A DNA stretch of 64,000 bases from Pedobacter frigoris (lineage in GTDB: Bacteria > Bacteroidota > Bacteroidia > Sphingobacteriales > Sphingobacteriaceae), in NCBI RefSeq assembly GCF_005116445.1, contig NZ_SWBQ01000005.1, positions 370,933 to 434,932 of the forward strand, given 5' to 3'. The notes beneath the pieces are model-generated. The model was not told the origin of the DNA and ran no database searches. It saw nothing but the letters and a program-made list of their open reading frames with translations. The position numbers were made by a program, and so were the translations under genes. Shown here piece after piece: positions 59,428 to 64,000 of this stretch. Position 1 is the first letter of the stretch. Each line of letters opens with the position of its first letter.

Positions 59428-60344
59428 TCACTTTTGTATATGCGGTCCTGGTTTTTCTCGTACTCCGATTTTCTGTAACTCTCTTTAACTTTTTGTCCAA
59501 TCCCAAGTTAGGCTATTACGGGAAACATTTTACAGATAAAGTTTCCATCATTATTGACGGAAGCAGAAAAGATGCGGAGAATTTACTCGATACAATTGCA
59601 AAGCAGGACTATGAAAATGTAGAAATACTTTTTAAGCAAGAGGTAGAAGCCGCTTCCGGAATTCTTGAAGTTACAGGTAAGTATATCTTGTTTACTAATG
59701 TCAATGCAACGATCGGCAGGGGATTGATCAATAACCTAATTTACCGCGTTAAAGTATTTCATCTCGACTTGCTGAGTCTGATTCCTAACCGGAAGATTTC
59801 TGGCTTATGGGCCTGGGCCTGCTTTCCTTTGAATGATTTTCTATTGTTGAGCCTGTTCCCATTAAGATTTGTCAAAAGCAATCAGCTGGCTCTTTCGATA
59901 GTAAATGATGCTTGTGTTTTTTATTCAGCAGAAAGCTACAGAAGGATCAATATGCCTTTGGGGGTTGATGATGAGCAGCAAAAGTTAAAGATAGAAGTCC
60001 TGCTCGCAAATCAGTTCGTTTACGTTAACGAGATGGTTAATCCCCGGAAAATAGCTGAACAGCTCATCAGAACATTAGGGAACAGTGTGCCTGTGGTGCT
60101 TATCTATCTGGCATTGGTGATTGCCGGCCCGCTGGTAATTTCCTTCAGTTATGAGCCCGCCATTTTATTTCTGCCGGTAGGATTGATTTTTCTGACCAGG
60201 GTGATGATTGCTTTCCTGACAGCTCAAAATCCTTTACTGGACGCAGTGTTGCATCCGTTACAGATGTTGATGATGGTGGTTTTGCTAATTAAGGGGATTT
60301 GGAATAAGTTGTTTACTTTTTTGTCTACTTTTGTATTACTATAA
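59424..60344 (+). CDS. Degenerate family-2 glycosyltransferase-like membrane protein
   Basis: 306 residues. An N-terminal membrane anchor (about 2-20) is followed by 'KVSIIIDGSRKDAENLLDTIAKQDYENVEILF' (quoted in part, about residues 39-70), the layout of a GT2 nucleotide-binding region. However, the usual 'ARNE' and the DxD metal motif are not evident, so activity is doubtful. Transmembrane helices lie at about residues 217-235, 238-255 and 275-295. It overlaps the acyltransferase gene by 4 bases and precedes ispH by 16. It may be a carotenoid- or lipid-modifying partner of the acyltransferase; this is inference. Confidence 0.6.
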   Translation: MITFVYAVLVFLVLRFSVTLFNFLSNPKLGYYGKHFTDKVSIIIDGSRKDAENLLDTIAKQDYENVEILFKQEVEAASGILEVTGKYILFTNVNATIGRGLINNLIYRVKVFHLDLLSLIPNRKISGLWAWACFPLNDFLLLSLFPLRFVKSNQLALSIVNDACVFYSAESYRRINMPLGVDDEQQKLKIEVLLANQFVYVNEMVNPRKIAEQLIRTLGNSVPVVLIYLALVIAGPLVISFSYEPAILFLPVGLIFLTRVMIAFLTAQNPLLDAVLHPLQMLMMVVLLIKGIWNKLFTFLSTFVLL

Positions 60345-60360
60345 GTTTTTCAGATAAGAG

Positions 60361-61209
60361 ATGAAGTACGATTTAACGGTAACTATAGATAAGGCATCAG
60401 GATTTTGCTTTGGCGTCGTTTATGCGATCGACATGGCAGAAGACATTCTGGCCAGTGATGAGTATTTGTATTGCCTTGGAGATATTGTTCACAATGATGA
60501 AGAGGTTAAACGTCTGACAGATAAAGGTCTTCGTATCATAGATCATGAGCGATTGAAGCACTTACGCAATGAGAAGGTGTTGATCAGGGCGCATGGCGAA
60601 GCTCCATCTACTTACCAGCTGGCTCTGGAAAATCAATTGACGCTTATTGATGCTTCTTGTCCGGTTGTGCTCAAGTTACAGAACAGGATCAAAAATTCTC
60701 ATGATGAAGATGAGCAGATCCTGATTTTTGGAAAACACGGTCATGCTGAAGTTTTGGGGTTACAAGGTCAGACTGATGGCAAAGCCATTGTATTTATGGA
60801 TATTGCAGAGCTTGACCATGTAGAGCTGCCTTCCAAATTTACGTTGTACAGTCAAACCACCAAAAGCACAGATAAATTCTATCAGATTAAAGACGAGCTG
60901 ATCAGCAGGGGATACGAGGTGAAGGCCAATGACACGATTTGCAGACAGGTATCCAACAGATATGGTGACCTGGAGAAATTTGTGGTCAACTACGATAAAA
61001 TCCTGTTTGTTTCCGGAAAGAAATCTTCAAATGGAAAAGTACTATATGACGTTTGTAAGAAGTACAATGACCAGTCTTACTTTATTTCCAATATTGAAGA
61101 AATAGATAAAAGTTGGTTTGCTCCAAATGATAAGGTTGGGATTTGCGGGGCTACATCAACCCCTATGTGGCTCATGGAGCAGGTAAAACAGGAACTGCTG
61201 TCTTTTTAA
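60361..61209 (+). CDS. ispH: 4-hydroxy-3-methylbut-2-enyl diphosphate reductase
   Basis: Final step of the methylerythritol phosphate pathway; gives IPP and DMAPP. 282 residues with the three [4Fe-4S] ligands C16 ('SGFCFGV'), C100 ('DASCPVV') and C194 ('NDTICRQVSNR'). 'RAHGEAPSTY' and 'HGHAEVLGLQGQ' hold the conserved substrate histidines. It follows the glycosyltransferase-like gene by 16 bases. The C-terminal 'CGATSTPMWLMEQV' matches the family end. Confidence 0.95.
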   Translation: MKYDLTVTIDKASGFCFGVVYAIDMAEDILASDEYLYCLGDIVHNDEEVKRLTDKGLRIIDHERLKHLRNEKVLIRAHGEAPSTYQLALENQLTLIDASCPVVLKLQNRIKNSHDEDEQILIFGKHGHAEVLGLQGQTDGKAIVFMDIAELDHVELPSKFTLYSQTTKSTDKFYQIKDELISRGYEVKANDTICRQVSNRYGDLEKFVVNYDKILFVSGKKSSNGKVLYDVCKKYNDQSYFISNIEEIDKSWFAPNDKVGICGATSTPMWLMEQVKQELLSF

Positions 61210-61290
61210 ATCATATTTATTCATCATTAAAAAGTAATTTCCTTTTTTCTAAGAGGATACAAGATTATAATCAGTTAATTTCGCGCCATA

Positions 61291-62304
61291 ATGGGAAAAA
61301 AGGGTATATTATTAGTGAATTTAGGAACCCCGGATAGCCCGGAGGTAGGCGATGTACGTAAATATCTTAATCAGTTTCTGATGGACGAACGGGTAATTGA
61401 TGTCAATGCCCTTAAGCGTACTTTACTTGTGAAGGGTATAATTGTTCCTTTTCGTAGCCCTAAAACTTCTAAGCTGTATAAAGAAATCTGGGATGAGAAT
61501 GGTTCGCCTTTACTTTATTTCAGTAAAATACAAACAGCACTTGTTCAGGAACAGTTGGGAGATGACTACCATGTTGAGCTAGCCATGCGCTATCAAAACC
61601 CTTCTATCTTATCTGCTTTGGAAAAGATGAAGGCAGGTCTTGTGGAGAGCATCAAGGTGATCCCGATGTTTCCACAGTATGCATCAGCGAGTACAGGCTC
61701 TGTGATCCAAAGCGTAATGGAAATTGTGAGCAAGTGGGCCACGATACCACCCGTTACCTTCGTGAATTCTTTCCACGACAACGAACTGATGATTGAAACT
61801 TTCGCTGATAATGCGAATAAATATCAGCCTGAAACTTATGATCATGTATTGTTTAGTTTTCATGGATTGCCAGAACGCCAATTACTAAAATGTGACCATA
61901 CAGGACACTATTGTCTGAAAAAGGACAACTGCTGTGATACCATGAATGATACCAATAAGTTTTGTTATTCTGCGCAGGGACATGATACAGCCAGACTCAT
62001 AGCAGAAAAATTGAACATCAAAAGAGAGGACTATACCGTTTGTTTTCAATCGAGGTTAGGTAAAGAGCCATGGGTGCAGCCTTACACTACAGATGTATTG
62101 AAAAGACTTGCTACAGAAGGCAAAAAACGTCTGCTTGTATTTAGTCCTGCTTTTGTTGCGGACTGTCTGGAAACCCTATATGAGATTACTGTAGAGTATC
62201 ATGAAGAGTTTAAAGAATTGGGTGGAGAGCATGTGCAGCTGGTGGAAAGCCTGAATGATAACCCTAAATTTATAACTGCTTTGGTTGATATGGCTAAAGC
62301 CTAG
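61291..62304 (+). CDS. hemH: Ferrochelatase
   Basis: Inserts ferrous iron into protoporphyrin IX, last step of heme synthesis. 337 residues. 'LLVNLGTPDSPEVGDVRKYL' and 'PMFPQYASASTGSV' are family segments, the catalytic His is H191 in 'FSFHGLPERQ', and the acidic 'SPAFVADCLETLYEI' is the metal-channel region. After H191 there are four cysteines, C201, C208, C214 and C215, in 'CDHTGHYCLKKDNCCD', which could be [2Fe-2S] ligands. The stop codon shares the palindrome CTAG (62301-62304) with the stop of convergent waaA. Confidence 0.95.
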   Translation: MGKKGILLVNLGTPDSPEVGDVRKYLNQFLMDERVIDVNALKRTLLVKGIIVPFRSPKTSKLYKEIWDENGSPLLYFSKIQTALVQEQLGDDYHVELAMRYQNPSILSALEKMKAGLVESIKVIPMFPQYASASTGSVIQSVMEIVSKWATIPPVTFVNSFHDNELMIETFADNANKYQPETYDHVLFSFHGLPERQLLKCDHTGHYCLKKDNCCDTMNDTNKFCYSAQGHDTARLIAEKLNIKREDYTVCFQSRLGKEPWVQPYTTDVLKRLATEGKKRLLVFSPAFVADCLETLYEITVEYHEEFKELGGEHVQLVESLNDNPKFITALVDMAKA

Positions 62305-63512
62305 AAGTATTTGGAGATATGCGTTAAGATCTGGTCGGTCGAGCCTATTTTAGACATTACATATTTCTTTGCCCTTTCCGCGGCGTTGTTCGCAATGAGC
62401 TTTTCAAAAGCATTGTCCAGTTCTTCAAAATTACTTATTGAGGAAGCGGCACCTATGGAAATGAGGTCTTTTGCTTCCTGAAACTTGTCGTACTTAGGGC
62501 CAAATATAACTGGTATTCCAAATGCGGCTGCTTCAAGTGTGTTGTGAATGCCAACGCCGAACCCGCCTCCAATGTATACGATATCTCCGTATCTGTAAAT
62601 AGAAGACAATAAACCGATGTTGTCTACAATTAAGACCTGGGATTTCTCCGGATTGGCAGGCATTTCTGTATACCTGATTGCCTCTGGAATAAGCTTTTGT
62701 ATCTCGAGGATGTGAGCGTTGTCAATTTCATGGGGAGCAATGATGAATGTCCAATCGGGATGCTGTAAAACCAGTTTGCTAAGCAATTGTTCATCTGGGG
62801 GCCATGTGCTCCCGGCAATAAATACCTTCGATGTGCTGCAAAAATTTTGAATAGCCGGGATGTCCTTTGGATCGGCAGCATTTTGCGATACCCTGTCAAA
62901 TCTTGTGTCGCCGCTAATGCTGACATCCTTTATTCCGACGCTGCTTAGCAACTCCAGACTTTCTTCATTTTGCACGAAAAAGTGGTTCACAAAGCGGAGG
63001 ATCTTTCTGTTAAAGCCACCATACCATTTAAAGAAAACCTGTTTTGGCCTGAATATCCCCGAAATGATAAATATTGGAATGTTGCGGTCATTTAGTGCCT
63101 TAAAGTAATGGAACCAGTATTCATATTTCGTAAATACGGCCAGTTCGGGATTGAATAAAGCAATCAGTTTTTTTGCATTTGAGGGCGTGTCCAAAGGCAG
63201 GTAAAAAACGCCATCTGCCAGAGGGTAATTTTTTCTGATCTCATAGCCTGATGGGGAGAAGAAAGTAATGACGATCCGCTTTTGCGGATGTTTTTCTTTT
63301 ATGGCTTCCAATACAGGTCTTCCTTGCTCAAATTCGCCTAAAGAAGCGAAATGGAACCAGATATAAGAGGAAGAAGCATCCAGTTGATTTCGGATCTTTT
63401 CAAAGATATTTGTCCTGCCTTTTATGAAAAATGAGGCCTTGCTGTTGAACATAGAAAAGATCCTGACTACTATCCCATAAAATTGAATTCCTATATTATA
63501 AAGCAAAAGCAT
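62301..63512 (-). CDS. waaA: 3-deoxy-D-manno-octulosonic acid (Kdo) transferase
   Basis: Inner-membrane-associated GT30 glycosyltransferase that adds Kdo to the lipid A precursor. 403 residues. The N-terminal 'MLLLYNIGIQFYGIVVRIFSMF' is the membrane anchor. The family motifs are 'IWFHFASLGEFEQGRPVLEAI' (N-domain; quoted in part), 'FISGIFRPKQVFFKWYGGF', 'FIAGSTWPPDEQLL', 'YIGGGFGVGIHNTLEAAAFGIPVIFGP' (quoted in part) and the terminal helix. It is convergent with hemH with overlapping stop codons. The next gene, a sugar dehydrogenase, is divergent, in keeping with envelope polysaccharide functions. Confidence 0.92.
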   Translation of the reverse strand: MLLLYNIGIQFYGIVVRIFSMFNSKASFFIKGRTNIFEKIRNQLDASSSYIWFHFASLGEFEQGRPVLEAIKEKHPQKRIVITFFSPSGYEIRKNYPLADGVFYLPLDTPSNAKKLIALFNPELAVFTKYEYWFHYFKALNDRNIPIFIISGIFRPKQVFFKWYGGFNRKILRFVNHFFVQNEESLELLSSVGIKDVSISGDTRFDRVSQNAADPKDIPAIQNFCSTSKVFIAGSTWPPDEQLLSKLVLQHPDWTFIIAPHEIDNAHILEIQKLIPEAIRYTEMPANPEKSQVLIVDNIGLLSSIYRYGDIVYIGGGFGVGIHNTLEAAAFGIPVIFGPKYDKFQEAKDLISIGAASSISNFEELDNAFEKLIANNAAERAKKYVMSKIGSTDQILTHISKYF

Positions 63513-63662
63513 TTTGTATGTTTATTTCTTATCTTAGCCGAAGATAGCTTAATAAAATTAAAACGGGATTAATCTATGAAACCATCATCGTCAGTGCTTG
63601 CAAAAGTAGTATTTATGAGCTATGATCGTTTCATTACCCTTAAAAATAAAACAATATAAAAG

Positions 63663-64000
63663 ATGAAGATAGCCGTAATAGGAACAGGATATGTAGGTTT
63701 GGTTACCGGTACTTGTTTGGCTGAAACAGGCAATAACGTGATTTGTGTGGATGTGAATGCAGCCAAAGTTCAGAAAATGCAAGAGGGAGAAATCCCTATT
63801 TATGAGCCAGGACTTGATGTTTTATTCCACAGGAATATTGCACAGGACAGGCTGACTTTCACAACAGATCTTGCTGCAGGAATCAAAGATGCCCAGATCA
63901 TTTTTATGGCCCTGCCAACTCCTCCCGGAGGAGACGGAGCAGCAGACCTTTCTTATATACTTGGGGCGGCAAAGGACATTTCTAAACTGGTGACTGACTA
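63663..64000 (+). CDS. ugd: UDP-glucose/GDP-mannose 6-dehydrogenase family protein (3' end outside window)
   Basis: The first 112 residues of an NAD-dependent UDP-sugar dehydrogenase, cut by the window end. The Rossmann loop 'MKIAVIGTGYVGLVTGTCLAE' (given in part) and 'ICVDVNAAKVQKMQEGEIPIYEPGL' (in part) are the UDPG_MGDP_dh_N signature, and 'MALPTPPGGDGAADLSYI' carries the conserved 'P-x-P' turn. UDP-glucuronate synthesis for exopolysaccharide or LPS is the usual role; the substrate cannot be fixed from this fragment. The start at 63663 is the first ATG with the motif. Upstream is about 150 bases divergent from waaA. Confidence 0.88.
   Translation, partial: MKIAVIGTGYVGLVTGTCLAETGNNVICVDVNAAKVQKMQEGEIPIYEPGLDVLFHRNIAQDRLTFTTDLAAGIKDAQIIFMALPTPPGGDGAADLSYILGAAKDISKLVTD

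Noticed and set aside
1..64000. Prophage, integrative element, tRNA or rRNA genes
   Set aside because: No integrase, phage structural or transposase frame was found, and no tRNA-like cloverleaf with a TTCGA arm was found in the intergenic gaps.

Overview
The window looks like chromosome of a Bacteroidota bacterium, most likely family Sphingobacteriaceae (Pedobacter or a close relative). The evidence is two SusC/SusD systems, an ECF sigma/FecR pair feeding an STN-domain SusC, family-typical proteins (DUF6526, DUF5686, head GIN/DUF2807, a BT_3928-type DoxX-thioredoxin tail), a short-chain (SDR) type threonine dehydrogenase, weak Shine-Dalgarno sequences, and several intergenic TAnnTTTG boxes of the Bacteroidota type. 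This assignment comes from gene content; no database search was possible. No rRNA, tRNA, CRISPR array, prophage or complete insertion sequence was seen.

Layout. Bases 1-7000 hold housekeeping genes: the tail of a DoxX/thioredoxin-like protein, shikimate kinase, a DoxX membrane protein, TruA, a GH20 hexosaminidase, a PBP4-type carboxypeptidase and aspartate-semialdehyde dehydrogenase. From 17017 down to 7121 runs a tight nine-gene minus-strand operon: gluconate-2-dehydrogenase subunit 3-like protein, GMC oxidoreductase, two Gfo/Idh/MocA oxidoreductases, three xylose-isomerase-like TIM barrels, a DUF1080 lipoprotein and an MFS nucleoside/sugar symporter. It ends in a clear terminator at 7062-7097. 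The set fits oxidation of sugars or glycosides to 3-keto forms, cleavage and reductive recovery. Bases 17298-19775 carry threonine dehydrogenase, a YebC protein and a secreted esterase.

From 34137 down to 20044 is a polysaccharide utilisation locus: a membrane-tethered sensor/regulator, SusC, SusD, a LamG lipoprotein, two tandem PF10091 glucanases (GH144-like) and a GH3 beta-glucosidase. The two PF10091 enzymes plus BglX point to beta-1,2-glucan (sophoran) as the probable substrate. Next come TrhO, a 454-base intergenic region with an unusual 11-nt-periodic palindrome, DUF6526, a cold-shock protein with its terminator, a PAS histidine kinase and a cation/proton antiporter.

Bases 39093-48432 form a second outer-membrane import locus: ECF sigma, FecR anti-sigma, STN-SusC, SusD, a TlpA-like oxidoreductase and a C1-family peptidase, with no carbohydrase. 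Bases 48454-63512 return to core functions: a membrane protein whose 5' end abuts a palindromic repeat, DUF5686, glycine C-acetyltransferase (Kbl, partner of the threonine dehydrogenase 34 kb away), PheS followed by two translationally coupled genes, a 36-codon small ORF behind a consensus promoter, RlmD, a head GIN protein, and a plus-strand run of phosphoribosyltransferase, acyltransferase, glycosyltransferase-like protein, IspH and ferrochelatase. Convergent WaaA and the start of a UDP-glucose dehydrogenase close the window.

Several dispersed palindromic (REP-like) elements sit between genes at 5916, 19830, 38945 and 48454, and one short palindrome lies in frame inside fecR (40230).
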